DNA from: Mucilaginibacter phyllosphaerae
GTDB lineage: Bacteria; Bacteroidota; Bacteroidia; Sphingobacteriales; Sphingobacteriaceae
DNA length: 64,000 nucleotides
NCBI RefSeq assembly: GCF_004378255.1
Contig: NZ_SNQG01000002.1
Coordinates: 310,001 to 374,000, forward strand
Direction: 5' to 3'
The translations under genes and the position numbers were made by a program. The notes under the pieces are model-generated. The model was not told where the DNA came from, searched no databases, and saw nothing but the letters and a program-made list of their open reading frames with translations. How positions within the stretch are numbered: position 1 is the first letter of the stretch; each line of letters opens with the position of its first letter. Positions 45,776 through 55,240 of the stretch are shown here, piece after piece.

Positions 45776-48100
45776 TTAGAATTTAAAGTTCCAGGTAACT
45801 GAGGGTACCTGGGTAGAGAAGATGCTGGTTTGCACGGCCTCGGTAGTATTGGGGATCGTTTTGCTGTCGCGGAAAGCAATGCTATATGGGTTATCGTAGC
45901 CCAAAAGGTTATAGATACCAAATGTCCAGCTGGAGTGGAACCTTTTATGCTGTTTACCTTCCAGGGTTGCGCCAATATCAATACGTGTGGTGGCCGGCTG
46001 GCGGTAGCCGTTGCGCTGCGAGTAAGAATAGGTAGTAAGGCCGCCAATATTATATTTACCGTTTGGATAGGTAACCGCATTGCCCGTGCCGTACAGGAAG
46101 GTGCCCGAAAATGTCCAGCGGTTATTGAGCTGATAAATGCCTACTACAGATACATCATGCGTTCGGTCTTGCCTTGCAGGGTAATAGTTGCCGTTATTAA
46201 TGGCATCAAACTTACGTTCTGTTTTAGACAGGGTATAGCCAACCCACCCGTTAAAGCGCCCGTATTTTTTCTTAAAAAACAATTCCAGGCCGTAGGCCCG
46301 GCCTGTGCCATACACCAGCTGAGATTCTACATTTTGGTTGGCTATCAGCTGTGCGCCGTCTTTATAATCTATTTGGTTTTGCAGCCATTTGTAGTAAACC
46401 TCTGCAGAAAATTCATACGTGTTATCTTTAAAGTTTCTGAACCAGCCTGTTGATACCTGGTCAGAGATCTCGGGCTTTATGTTATTACTGCTCATCACAT
46501 ACAGGTCTGTAGGCGACGAGCTGCTGGATGTAGTAAGTAAATGAATGTTTTGCGTATTGCGGTTATACGACAGCTTAAAAGATGCGGCATCGCTTGTGGC
46601 GTAGCTTGCCGAAAAGCGTGGCTCAAGGTTAAGATAGCTTTTTACCGCAGCGCCCGAACCGTAGCTTTGAGACGATGTAATATTGCCGGCAGCATCATAA
46701 GTATTAAAAGAACCCGGCCCGTACAAGGCCATGTTACTTAGCCGCAGCCCATATAGCAGGGTAAGCTTATCGGTAGCCTTCCATTCATCGCTCAGGTAAA
46801 GGGCGCTTTCCAGCCCGTAGCGTTTTTCGGTAATTACATTGTTAAAGCTCGAATTACCTGATGAGGTGATGCTGCCCGGCTGAATGTTGTGATGCAGCAG
46901 GTTAAAGCCGAATTTAAGTGAATGAGTGTTGCTTAGGGTGTATTGCAGGTCTTCCTTCAGGTTAAAATCGGTAATTTTAGATACGGCTTTAAACTCATCA
47001 TTACTGCTAAAGCTTTGAATGGTATAGTTATAATTGCTGTAAATAAGCGAGGTGTTAGAAAACAGCCTGTTGCTAAATAAATGGTTAAAGCGCAGGGTAC
47101 CGGTGCTGTTTCCCCAATTGGTGCCAAACTGGTCTTTTATGCCCAGTACATCCTTACCAAAGTATCCCGAAAGGTAAATAGCGTTCTTATCATTAAAATG
47201 GTAGTTGGCCTTGGCATTTATATCATAAAAATATAAGGAGCTGCCGTTGAGGGTAGAGTCTTTAGAAAGCTTTAAAAAGGCATCGATGTAGGTGCGCCGT
47301 GCACTGATCATGAAGGAGCCCTTGTTTTTTACGATAGGCCCCTCTACCTTAAGGCGCGATGCCACCAGCCCAATGCCGCCCTGAACGGTAAACTGCTTAT
47401 TGTTACCCTCATTCATCTTAATATCCAGCACAGATGATAACCGGCCGCCATACTGCGCCGGCATGCCGCCCTTATACAGGCTTACATCTTTTATCGCATC
47501 AGAATTAAAGGTAGAAAAGAAGCCGAACAAATGCGATGCATTGTAAACGGTAGCTTCATCCAGCAGGATGAGGTTCTGGTCAGACGCGCCGCCCCTTACA
47601 TAAAACCCGCCATTACCCTCGCCGGATGATTTTACCCCGGGCATTAAGGTGATGGTTTTTACAATATCCTTTTCGCCAAGTACAACCGGCACGTTGTTTA
47701 TTTGCGCCATACTCAGCTTTTCGAGCCCCATCTGGGGCGAAGCCACATTGTCGTTGTTCGGTTTGTTAGACCGGATCACCACCTCCTGCAAGCTGTTTTT
47801 TGCAGTTAAAGAAATGTTAACCACCAGGCTTTTACCAAGTGATACTTTTTGCTCGCGGGTATCATAACCAATATAACTTACCACCAGGGTATATTCGCCG
47901 GCGGGTGCGCTTAACGAATAAAAGCCGTAGGTATTGGCGGCAGTGCCCGTGGCAGCAAGCTCCTTTATCCTGATAGACGAGCCGATTAAAGATTCGCCGG
48001 TAGCTTCGTCGCGGATGGTGCCGCTGATGGTGAATTTGTTTTGAGCAAATGATTTAATGCCGCTAAATAGCATCAGGATAAGCAGAAGATGTTTGGCCAT
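45776..48100 (-). CDS. TonB-dependent receptor with carboxypeptidase-like N-terminal domain
   Basis: This 774-residue outer-membrane protein has a signal peptide (ending SFAQ, about 20), a carboxypeptidase-regulatory-like domain (ISGTIRDEATGESLIGSSIR to about 110), a plug (VPVVLGEKDIVKTITLMPGV, NLILLDEATVYNASHLFGFF) and a beta-barrel ending in aromatic PSVTWNFKF. It imports an unknown ligand with TonB energy. The DUF4249 lipoprotein follows at 11 bp, forming a standard Bacteroidota pair different from SusC/SusD. Confidence 0.92.
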   Translation of the reverse strand: MAKHLLLILMLFSGIKSFAQNKFTISGTIRDEATGESLIGSSIRIKELAATGTAANTYGFYSLSAPAGEYTLVVSYIGYDTREQKVSLGKSLVVNISLTAKNSLQEVVIRSNKPNNDNVASPQMGLEKLSMAQINNVPVVLGEKDIVKTITLMPGVKSSGEGNGGFYVRGGASDQNLILLDEATVYNASHLFGFFSTFNSDAIKDVSLYKGGMPAQYGGRLSSVLDIKMNEGNNKQFTVQGGIGLVASRLKVEGPIVKNKGSFMISARRTYIDAFLKLSKDSTLNGSSLYFYDINAKANYHFNDKNAIYLSGYFGKDVLGIKDQFGTNWGNSTGTLRFNHLFSNRLFSNTSLIYSNYNYTIQSFSSNDEFKAVSKITDFNLKEDLQYTLSNTHSLKFGFNLLHHNIQPGSITSSGNSSFNNVITEKRYGLESALYLSDEWKATDKLTLLYGLRLSNMALYGPGSFNTYDAAGNITSSQSYGSGAAVKSYLNLEPRFSASYATSDAASFKLSYNRNTQNIHLLTTSSSSSPTDLYVMSSNNIKPEISDQVSTGWFRNFKDNTYEFSAEVYYKWLQNQIDYKDGAQLIANQNVESQLVYGTGRAYGLELFFKKKYGRFNGWVGYTLSKTERKFDAINNGNYYPARQDRTHDVSVVGIYQLNNRWTFSGTFLYGTGNAVTYPNGKYNIGGLTTYSYSQRNGYRQPATTRIDIGATLEGKQHKRFHSSWTFGIYNLLGYDNPYSIAFRDSKTIPNTTEAVQTSIFSTQVPSVTWNFKF

Positions 48101-48276
48101 GCGCTGTAATTTAAAGCAAATGTATCTATCATACTAATAGCCGTTTACCATATTATATAAAGGCAGCCAAAAAGTAGATGAATGATGCTCTGCTACATAC
48201 TAACATTAAAAGCTGCATTAGTATAATTTTTAAGCATGTTGGTAGAAACAAATCCCCGATCTGTACCCCTAATACT

Positions 48277-48284
48277 TACATTTG
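48277..48284 (+). promoter_or_regulatory. -7 box upstream of the histidine kinase
   Basis: TACATTTG matches TAnnTTTG exactly, 26 bp before the kinase ATG. No TTG stands at the usual distance, so the match is partial. Confidence 0.4.
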
Positions 48285-48309
48285 ACAAGATTATAAACAG
48301 ACCAGATCA

Positions 48310-49365
48310 ATGGACTTACGAAATGAGCCCGCAACGGTGACCAATGATTACATTTTGCAATTTGTTACGCACCGCAGGTACCGTATTTACAGGCATGCAG
48401 CGTTGCTGCTGTTTCTTTCGGCTGTGTTTTTTAGCCAGAAGGACGTTTTGACAGAACCTGCAAACACCTATTTAAAAACAGGTATATTTTGCTTTATGAT
48501 CATCATATTTTATTTTAACATATACTGGCTGATACCAAAAATGATCTTCGGGGGGCGGTATCTTACTTACCTTATATGGGTAGTAACCATTATCAGTATC
48601 ATGGTTATTACAATGAGCGTTTGCGAAGGTTATATAAGGCCTTATCTCAAAAGCCCCTTTAATCATCATCCGCCGCCCAGCGTACTGCCCCTTAGTATCG
48701 GCATTATTGTTTTTATAGCAGCTTCATCGGCCATAAAGTTATTTCAGCAGTCGGTTATTGTAAGCCAGCGGGTGTACGAGTTAGAGAACCTTACTACGCA
48801 AACCGAATTAGAGCAGTTAAAGAACCAGATCAATCCGCATTTTTTATTCAATATGCTTAACAATGTTAATGTACTTACACAAACCGACCCGGAGAAGGCA
48901 TCAAGCGTATTGATACGACTTAGCGAACTTTTAAGATACCAGTTATATGACAGTACCCGCAACAAGGTACTGCTTACATCAGATATCAGCTTTCTGAAAG
49001 ACTTTTTAAATTTAGAAAGCATCCGGCGGGATAACTTTGAGTTTAAAATAGATACACATGGCGATCTAAACGGCGTACAGGTTTCGCCCTTATTATTTAT
49101 AACTTTTGTAGAGAACGCCGTTAAGCATAATATGGATGCAGAAAACCTGTCTTTCGTTCACCTTAATTTTACCAAAAACGGCGATAAGCTTGCTTTTACC
49201 TGTGTAAACTCCAAGCCGGCCAAACCAACCGCCCGGCGCATGAATGGTGGGCTTGGCCTTGCAAACGTGCAGCGCAGGTTAGAATTGTTGTATCCTAACA
49301 GGCATTTTTTAAATATTAGCGATAGCGATGATATATTTAACGTGGAATTAAAACTAACCGTATGA
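48310..49365 (+). CDS. LytS/YehU-type sensor histidine kinase
   Basis: This 351-residue protein has four N-terminal membrane helices (about 28-150) with no large periplasmic domain, then the kinase: phosphoacceptor His177 in LKNQINPHFLFNMLNNVN, the N box FVENAVKHN and the G box GGLGLANVQRRLELLYPN. It would sense a membrane or cell-envelope cue and phosphorylate the LytTR regulator encoded next, whose ATG overlaps its stop by 4 bases (ATGA). The signal is unknown. Confidence 0.92.
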   Translation: MDLRNEPATVTNDYILQFVTHRRYRIYRHAALLLFLSAVFFSQKDVLTEPANTYLKTGIFCFMIIIFYFNIYWLIPKMIFGGRYLTYLIWVVTIISIMVITMSVCEGYIRPYLKSPFNHHPPPSVLPLSIGIIVFIAASSAIKLFQQSVIVSQRVYELENLTTQTELEQLKNQINPHFLFNMLNNVNVLTQTDPEKASSVLIRLSELLRYQLYDSTRNKVLLTSDISFLKDFLNLESIRRDNFEFKIDTHGDLNGVQVSPLLFITFVENAVKHNMDAENLSFVHLNFTKNGDKLAFTCVNSKPAKPTARRMNGGLGLANVQRRLELLYPNRHFLNISDSDDIFNVELKLTV

Positions 49366-50084
49366 AATGTATTATTGTAGACGATGAGCCCCTGGCCCGC
49401 GAAGCCATCCAGCTGCTGATTGATAAAACACCCGGCTTAGAGGTTTTGCAAAGCTTTGGCAGCGCAGGTTCCGCAGCGTTGTTTTTAAAGGATCATACGG
49501 CCGACCTGGTGTTTCTGGATATTGAGATGCCCGGAATGAACGGGATAGAATTTTCTAAAACCATACCCAAAAACACGCTGGTTATTTTTACCACCGCTTA
49601 CGCAGAGTATGCGCTTGACAGTTACGAGGTAGAAGCAGTTGATTACCTCATCAAGCCCATACAAACAGAACGCTTTGGCAAAGCAATTAATAAGGCTGCT
49701 GCATACCAGGCTTTGCTAAAAGGCGCTGTTAAGGATAACCCGGTTGGCAACTTTGCCGACGGCTACTTTTTTGTAAAGGCCGAAAGAATGTACGTAAAGA
49801 TCTACTTTAAAGATATCCTTTTTATTGAGGGGCTTAAAGATTATGTGGTGCTGCAAACCGAGAGCCAGAAGGTTATCACGGCCATGAATATTAAAACAAT
49901 TTATGAGCAGCTGCCTCAAAATATCTTTGTACGCATCAGCCGGTCGTATATTATTAATGTGCAGCACATCAATTCATTTGATAACAATACGGTGCTCATC
50001 AGTAAGCACGAGATCCCGATAGGGAATACCTACCGCACGCATTTTTTTGAGGAGTTTGTAATTAAAAAAACGCTGAGTAAGTAG
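49362..50084 (+). CDS. LytTR-family response regulator
   Basis: This 240-residue protein has a receiver domain (IIVDDEPLAREAIQLL, phosphoacceptor Asp53 in LVFLDIEMPGMNG, Lys in DYLIKPIQ) and a C-terminal LytTR DNA-binding domain (FIEGLKDYVVLQTESQKVIT, FVRISRSYIINVQHI). It is the cognate partner of the kinase, translationally coupled to it. LytTR proteins bind paired direct repeats upstream of target genes; no such sites were identified here. Confidence 0.93.
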   Translation: MKCIIVDDEPLAREAIQLLIDKTPGLEVLQSFGSAGSAALFLKDHTADLVFLDIEMPGMNGIEFSKTIPKNTLVIFTTAYAEYALDSYEVEAVDYLIKPIQTERFGKAINKAAAYQALLKGAVKDNPVGNFADGYFFVKAERMYVKIYFKDILFIEGLKDYVVLQTESQKVITAMNIKTIYEQLPQNIFVRISRSYIINVQHINSFDNNTVLISKHEIPIGNTYRTHFFEEFVIKKTLSK

Positions 50085-50246
50085 TTTGCCCCAACTTCCG
50101 GGCAATAACCAGGCGCATCAGTTTAGGTATAGCTATACATAAAAACATAATTGGTATAATTAGCAGCCTGTTTTGTATAAAAACAAACCGTTAAACAGGT
50201 TGTGCAAATACATTTGTATGGATGTAACTCTCCCCCATGCGTGCCT

Positions 50247-50957
50247 ATGAATTGTTTAATATTATACAATAACCTGCCGTTTTTAGAAATGCTGAAGGCA
50301 AGCATCAACAAGTTTAACTTCCTGAAGATTGAAATGGTTAGCCCGCACCTGCCCGATGTGCTGGAGTGTTTAAACAATAACCGGATAGACCTGCTGATCA
50401 CCGATATCCATATCACCCAGCAGCCGGATCTGTATGCCATTAAAGCTGTAGCCAACCCGCCGCTTATTATTTTGCTTACGGCACAGCAAGCGTATGTTAC
50501 CGAGCCTTTCGACCTGGAGTTTGCAGACTACATTGTACAGGCGGCCGTATTCCCTAAGTTTTTAAAGATCCATCAAAATATCCGTGACCTATCCAGGCAC
50601 GACGCGCCTAACCTGCCCGCCGCCGCAAGCAGCCCTGCCTTTTTTTATGTGAATACCGGTTACTCGCTCATCCGCGTTAACCTGAATGAGATCACCTTTA
50701 TTGAGGGATTAAAGGATTATGTTAAGATAAACCTTACCCAAAGCAGAAACGTAATTACACGGATGGCCATGAAGGGGATTGAAAACAAGTTAGACTGTAA
50801 AAAATTCATGCGCATCCACCGCTCGTTCATCATCGCTGTAGATCAGATAGATATGATCCAGAAAACAAAGGTGATCGTTGCCGGCCAGGAGATCCCGGTA
50901 AGCGATGGTTTCAAAAAAACGTTGCAGGATCATGTAGCGCTTAATAATTTTCAATAG
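50247..50957 (+). CDS. LytTR protein with degenerate receiver domain
   Basis: The C-terminal half is a LytTR domain much like that of the neighbouring regulator (TFIEGLKDYVKINLTQSRNV, FMRIHRSFIIAVDQIDMIQK). The N-terminal half keeps a receiver-like fold and an Asp53 in LLITDIHI, but the acidic pair that holds Mg2+ is replaced by YNN (7-9) and the switch Lys region reads VQAAVFPKF. It probably does not work by normal phosphorylation. ATG 50247 is chosen over a GTG at 50202 because a TACATTTG box (50209-50216) lies between them. It follows the kinase-regulator pair by 162 bp. Confidence 0.82.
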   Translation: MNCLILYNNLPFLEMLKASINKFNFLKIEMVSPHLPDVLECLNNNRIDLLITDIHITQQPDLYAIKAVANPPLIILLTAQQAYVTEPFDLEFADYIVQAAVFPKFLKIHQNIRDLSRHDAPNLPAAASSPAFFYVNTGYSLIRVNLNEITFIEGLKDYVKINLTQSRNVITRMAMKGIENKLDCKKFMRIHRSFIIAVDQIDMIQKTKVIVAGQEIPVSDGFKKTLQDHVALNNFQ

Positions 50958-51118
50958 CACCTGCAGCCCCTGCCGGTATATGCTACGCTCTTCCAGGCAC
51001 CCGTAATTGCGGTGCATCTTACGGTTTAATTCATATTAATGGTTTGCACCATGGCCTGTAATATAGCCCAAACCCCGGCAATGGTAGTAAAAAGCAAGGG
51101 TGTTCGTCGTGTTTAACA

Positions 51119-51147
51119 TTTGTTAACATCCGCCTGATATACTTTTG
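51119..51147 (+). promoter_or_regulatory. promoter of the hydrolase-like/beta-barrel gene
   Basis: TTTG (51119-51122), a 17-base spacer and a perfect TACTTTTG box (51140-51147). The -33 box sits inside the motif TTTAACATTTGTTAACA, which recurs before the DUF4270 gene (52509-52525). Confidence 0.65.
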
Positions 51148-51211
51148 GTTCCGGCTGCTCAACAGCAATCAGAAAGCACTTGTATATACATCCCCTTAAT
51201 TAATTAACGAT

Positions 51212-52390
51212 ATGACACTAACTTTAAAAAAGGTTGCCCTGCTGGTTTTATTTGCCACACTTATCCAAACAACTGCTTTTGCGCAACGCACTTTCATCAA
51301 AAAGATCTTTTGGGTAAACAGAAGCTATTTGTATCACAGCAATGCCGCCGTGAAGGCCAACCAGCCCCTGATAATTGTTTTGCACCCCAATAAAGCCGAT
51401 GCCGGTAAAACCTTTTCTGCAGCTACACAAAAAGCCACTTCATCTCCCGTGCATTTAATTTTTCCGGATGCGGTAGGGGGCAAATGGTCTTGCGAAGAAG
51501 GCTTTGTAAAAAACGATATCGCTTTAATGAAGGCCATTATTGCAGATTCATACAACAATTTCCAGATAGACCGTAACCGGGTTTTCATTTTGGCAGATAC
51601 CACTAATAAATGCCTGGCCGAAAAATTTATGGAGGCATACCCCGATCTGATAGCCGGCAGCAGCATACTTAAACCCGATGAAACTTTTGAAGATGCGTTT
51701 AATAAAATACTGGCGGATAGCAGCCGCACAGGCAAAACATACAAACTATGGTCTGATCCGGTTGATGCTGCGCATGATGAGCCTGCAAATGCGCAGGCAA
51801 AAAGGCAATTGGAGGTAAGTTTAACCGGGGGCATCTTCTGGATGTTTAAATCGGTTAAAACCGGTATCAGCGATGCTACCAATGCCGATCTGAGCCATAC
51901 CAAATATGCTGTGGGCCTTAATGTTACCCGCTGGATAAGCAACCCCTTAGGCTGGTTTGCCGAGGTGAGTAAGATAGCGGTGACCGAAAGGGTGCGCGAT
52001 ACCGGGATAGAAACAAAAACAGGTAACGGCACGGTAATACCGTTTACCGCAGGGCTTAAATACCGGTTTTTTACCAATAAGCGCATCCAGCCCTATGTTT
52101 TAGCCGGCGCCGGCGCCGTATATACCCATGCAGAAGGGTCGCAGCAAACAAGCGGTTCATCCACATCGCAGGTACGTAATCTTAATGCAGATTACCGTTT
52201 ACCGGTACAGGTAACATTGGGTGCCGGTGCAGCCCTTAATTTGGGCACGCGGTTCATCCTGGCGTCAAACCTGCGTTACCTGCACTCTGCTGCTTTTAGC
52301 AACCTGGGCAGGATAGATGCCGTGCGCGGCCTGAACGTTAATTTTTCTGTAGGCTATGTAATTAAAACCTACAGCAAAAAAGGCAAGTAG
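51212..52390 (+). CDS. fusion of a hydrolase-like domain and an outer-membrane beta-barrel
   Basis: After a signal peptide (ending TTAFAQ, about 25), residues 30-165 read like a polyhydroxybutyrate-depolymerase/esterase fold: QPLIIVLHPNKADAGKTF, HLIFPDAVGGKWSCEEGF, FQIDRNRVFILADTTNKCLA. The place where the G-x-S-x-G nucleophile belongs is ADTTNK, so the catalytic Ser is missing. From about 195 the protein is a porin-like beta-barrel (SLTGGIFWMFKSVKTGISDA, VGLNVTRWISNPLGWFAEVS, NVNFSVGYVIKTY). It may be a binding rather than catalytic surface protein. The first part could also be unrelated to hydrolases. Confidence 0.6.
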   Translation: MTLTLKKVALLVLFATLIQTTAFAQRTFIKKIFWVNRSYLYHSNAAVKANQPLIIVLHPNKADAGKTFSAATQKATSSPVHLIFPDAVGGKWSCEEGFVKNDIALMKAIIADSYNNFQIDRNRVFILADTTNKCLAEKFMEAYPDLIAGSSILKPDETFEDAFNKILADSSRTGKTYKLWSDPVDAAHDEPANAQAKRQLEVSLTGGIFWMFKSVKTGISDATNADLSHTKYAVGLNVTRWISNPLGWFAEVSKIAVTERVRDTGIETKTGNGTVIPFTAGLKYRFFTNKRIQPYVLAGAGAVYTHAEGSQQTSGSSTSQVRNLNADYRLPVQVTLGAGAALNLGTRFILASNLRYLHSAAFSNLGRIDAVRGLNVNFSVGYVIKTYSKKGK

Positions 52391-52619
52391 CCCCATGCTT
52401 TTTTAGCAGTGCGCAAAGTAAAGCATTGCTTAATGCAATTGGCAGGTGCAAAATAATTCATCGCAATTACAGCCGGGCTGGTGTTGAAAACAATAGCCAT
52501 TGGTAGCATTTAACATTTGTTAACACAAATCTTTTAGAGTTTAGCAACAGATATAAAAACCACAGCTTTTAAAAAGCCGCTGCCAAAATACCCGCAGCGC
52601 AGCTTATAAAAACAGATAT

Positions 52620-53987
52620 ATGATAAAAAATATTTTTACCCTGTGCATCATCGGTATTATTTTATTTGGATGCAGCAAACAAGATAATACCATACATATA
52701 GGCGAGGATACCAGCGACGGGTTCAGTTCGCTGGATACGTTTAAGATAGATGCATCTACCTTACTGCTCGATTCTTTGCCCACTTCCGGGCGCGGCGAAC
52801 TGATGATAGGTAAACTGAACGACCCGGACTTTGGGGACATCGAAGCATCCACCTGTTTCCCCTTAAGCATCCCCGAAACATCTTACCCCGATCTGCAGAA
52901 CATAAAATCTTCCAGGTATGATTCTGTTACCATAAGGCTTGCCTACACCGGCAGCAGCTACGGCGATACCACTCAAACCAATACCATCAATGTTTTCCAG
53001 CTATCAAACGAGCTGGAGCTGATAGATAACAAAAACTACCAGCAATCGCTTGTAAGCAGCGGCAGCGCCTTGTATAACAACAGCAGTGTTAAATATAGCC
53101 CCGCCCTGTTAGGCACAGTAAGTTTTAAACCCCGGCCCAAAAGCCCCGATTCTGTAGTGTTCAGGCTGAATAACAGTTTGGGCGAATCCCTGTACACCCT
53201 GATCAGGAACAAGGACGAAAGGATAAACACCAACGAGAATTTTGGCAAGTATTTTAAGGGAATTGCCCTGGTAGCCGGTACGCAGGCACAAAATTGTGTT
53301 ACCAATTACAAGGTAGGGAAAACGGCGCTGCAGCTTTATTACTCAGAAAATGATAGTTACGGCAAGCGGCAAAGTAAAAAAATAGAGTTTAACATCTCCG
53401 GAACCGACTCTACCCTGCAGTTTAACAAGATCTCGGCAGATAGGTCAAACACGCTGCTGAAAGACCTGAGCTATAACAACAGGAAACTTGATTACAAGCA
53501 AACCGAAAATAAATGCTTTGTACAGGCCGGTACCGGTATAGCTACCCGGCTGCAATTCCCTACGCTGCTTGCTTTCCTCAATCAATCGGTTGTTGCTGTA
53601 AATTATGCCGAACTGATTATTGAGGTGCCTAAACTAAAGGACAGCCCTTTTGAACTGCCGGCCAACCTGGTTTTGTTTGTTGCCAATAAAGAAAACAGGC
53701 CCCAATCTGTAGTGGCCAACTTTTTTTCGGAGAGCGACCAATACGCCATATTACAAAAAAACTATGGCAACAACATTATAGGCAACACCCGCTATGTTTT
53801 TAACCTTACCGAGTTTGTAAGTAAATATAAATCCCTCGATAAAAATACCGAGCTATCGATGCTGTTGAGCGTACCCACCGATAGGCTTTTTAAATCGTTA
53901 GAACGGGTGGTTACGGGGTCGCCGGGCAATGCAGATACCAAGATCAAACTTAATATTAAATACACCAAATATACGGTGCCCGATTAA
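52620..53987 (+). CDS. DUF4270 lipoprotein
   Basis: This 455-residue lipoprotein (acylated Cys18 in ILFGCSKQDN) matches the DUF4270 family: short start then SSLDTFKIDASTLLLDSLPT and GELMIGKLNDPDFGDIEAST, the conserved segment that names the group, and a beta-rich body with YAELIIEVP. It is found only in Bacteroidota and its role is unknown. It starts an apparent operon with the Kelch lipoprotein 54 bp downstream. A copy of TTTAACATTTGTTAACA lies at 52509-52525. Confidence 0.85.
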   Translation: MIKNIFTLCIIGIILFGCSKQDNTIHIGEDTSDGFSSLDTFKIDASTLLLDSLPTSGRGELMIGKLNDPDFGDIEASTCFPLSIPETSYPDLQNIKSSRYDSVTIRLAYTGSSYGDTTQTNTINVFQLSNELELIDNKNYQQSLVSSGSALYNNSSVKYSPALLGTVSFKPRPKSPDSVVFRLNNSLGESLYTLIRNKDERINTNENFGKYFKGIALVAGTQAQNCVTNYKVGKTALQLYYSENDSYGKRQSKKIEFNISGTDSTLQFNKISADRSNTLLKDLSYNNRKLDYKQTENKCFVQAGTGIATRLQFPTLLAFLNQSVVAVNYAELIIEVPKLKDSPFELPANLVLFVANKENRPQSVVANFFSESDQYAILQKNYGNNIIGNTRYVFNLTEFVSKYKSLDKNTELSMLLSVPTDRLFKSLERVVTGSPGNADTKIKLNIKYTKYTVPD

Positions 53988-54041
53988 TGGGCGCCGCTAA
54001 AAAAACTTCTCTAACTAATTCTATTTTATAATTAAACGTAT

Positions 54042-55052
54042 ATGAAAAAAACAAATTTTTATTTGATCCTGCTGTTTTCTGTTCTGGTACTGGGCTGCAA
54101 AAAAGATGATGATGACGACCTGTCTGGTAACTGGACAAGAAGCACCGATTTTGAAGGCGTACCCCGCAATGGTGCAATAGGTTTTACGATAAGTGATTTT
54201 GCCTATGTAGGCACCGGTTATGACGGCGACGACCGTTTAAAGGATATGTGGAAGTTTGACCCGGATAAAAAAACCTGGTTTAAACTGGCAGATTTCCCGG
54301 GAAAGGCCAGGAGCAACGCGGTGGCCTTTTCTATCAACGACAAAGGGTATGTAGGCTGTGGTTACGATGGCGATGACGCGCTGAAAGATTTTTGGGAATA
54401 TAACCCGGCAACAGATACCTGGCGGCAAATTGCAGATTTCCCTACAACGCAGGGGCGGTATGATGCTGTAGCATTTGCGGTAGGCAGCAAAGGTTACGTT
54501 GGCACAGGTAAAGATAATGATGATAAAGATCAGCAGGATTTTTACAGTTACGATGCCGGCAGCAACCAGTGGCAAAAAATCAATAGCATAGGCATCAAAC
54601 GCTCTGGTGCGTTTGCACTGGTTATCAACGGCGTAGCTTATGTAGGGGGCGGTACCAATAACGGCTCTTACGCATCAGAGTTTTATATGTTTGACCAGCA
54701 GAGCGGCGCATGGGTAGAGAAAAAAGATTTGAACCGGGCCGATGACGACGATAATGATGATGATAGCGATGACGATGACTACAACATCAGCCGCGAAAAC
54801 ACCATGGCATTTGCCATAGCCGATAAGGGTTATATCACCTGCGGCCAAAGCAGCGGAGCCAAAAATGATACCTGGCGATACGATGTAAATAAAGACTTGT
54901 GGACAGAGGTAGATGCCTTTGAAGGAGCTAACAGGGAATACGGCGTAGCCTTTAGCCTAAAGGGCCTGGGCTATGTAACCACGGGTAATAACGGCAGTAA
55001 CCGTTTGGATGATACCTGGCTTTTCGACCCGAACAGCTCGGATGATGATTAA
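54042..55052 (+). CDS. Kelch-repeat lipoprotein with Asp-rich loops
   Basis: This 336-residue lipoprotein (acylated Cys19 in LVLGCKKDDDDD) is made of Kelch repeats, each with a GYVGxG-type turn (AYVGTGYDGDDRLKDMWKFD, GYVGCGYDGDDALKDFWEYN, GYVGTGKDNDDKDQQDFYSY). It probably forms a beta-propeller on the outer membrane. Two acidic runs stand out: five Asp after the lipobox and a DDDDNDDDSDDDD loop in the fifth repeat, possible Ca2+ sites. It ends with NSSDDD. It follows the DUF4270 gene by 54 bp. Confidence 0.85.
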   Translation: MKKTNFYLILLFSVLVLGCKKDDDDDLSGNWTRSTDFEGVPRNGAIGFTISDFAYVGTGYDGDDRLKDMWKFDPDKKTWFKLADFPGKARSNAVAFSINDKGYVGCGYDGDDALKDFWEYNPATDTWRQIADFPTTQGRYDAVAFAVGSKGYVGTGKDNDDKDQQDFYSYDAGSNQWQKINSIGIKRSGAFALVINGVAYVGGGTNNGSYASEFYMFDQQSGAWVEKKDLNRADDDDNDDDSDDDDYNISRENTMAFAIADKGYITCGQSSGAKNDTWRYDVNKDLWTEVDAFEGANREYGVAFSLKGLGYVTTGNNGSNRLDDTWLFDPNSSDDD

Positions 55053-55097
55053 CCCTGTAGCGGTCGCAACCTGATCTGTACAAGGTGCAGTTTTATT

Positions 55098-55130
55098 AAT
55101 GGGCAAGGGCTGTAAAGCTGCTTGCCCATT
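55098..55130. terminator. terminator-like hairpin after the Kelch gene
   Basis: AATGGGCAAG (55098-55107) pairs perfectly with CTTGCCCATT (55121-55130), with a smaller inner stem. There is no clear T-run, so it could be a 3' stabilising hairpin rather than a full terminator. Confidence 0.5.
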
Positions 55131-55221
55131 CTGCTTAAAAATCTTTAACAGTGCTGTGTATTACAAACATGGGCTACCTGATCAATTTCTGTAAGCAATA
55201 CTTAAGATAAGATATAATGCT

Positions 55222-55229
55222 TATTTTTG
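55222..55229 (+). promoter_or_regulatory. -7 box of the Fic gene
   Basis: TATTTTTG matches TAnnTTTG exactly. Transcription would start near 55236, which makes ATG 55241 the first possible start and the message nearly leaderless. Confidence 0.4.
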
Positions 55230-55240
55230 TAAGTAAGAAA

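Noticed and set aside
45830..46453. Plus-strand ORF of 207 codons inside the TonB receptor gene
   Set aside because: It is antisense to a well-supported receptor barrel and resembles no family; a shadow of codon usage.
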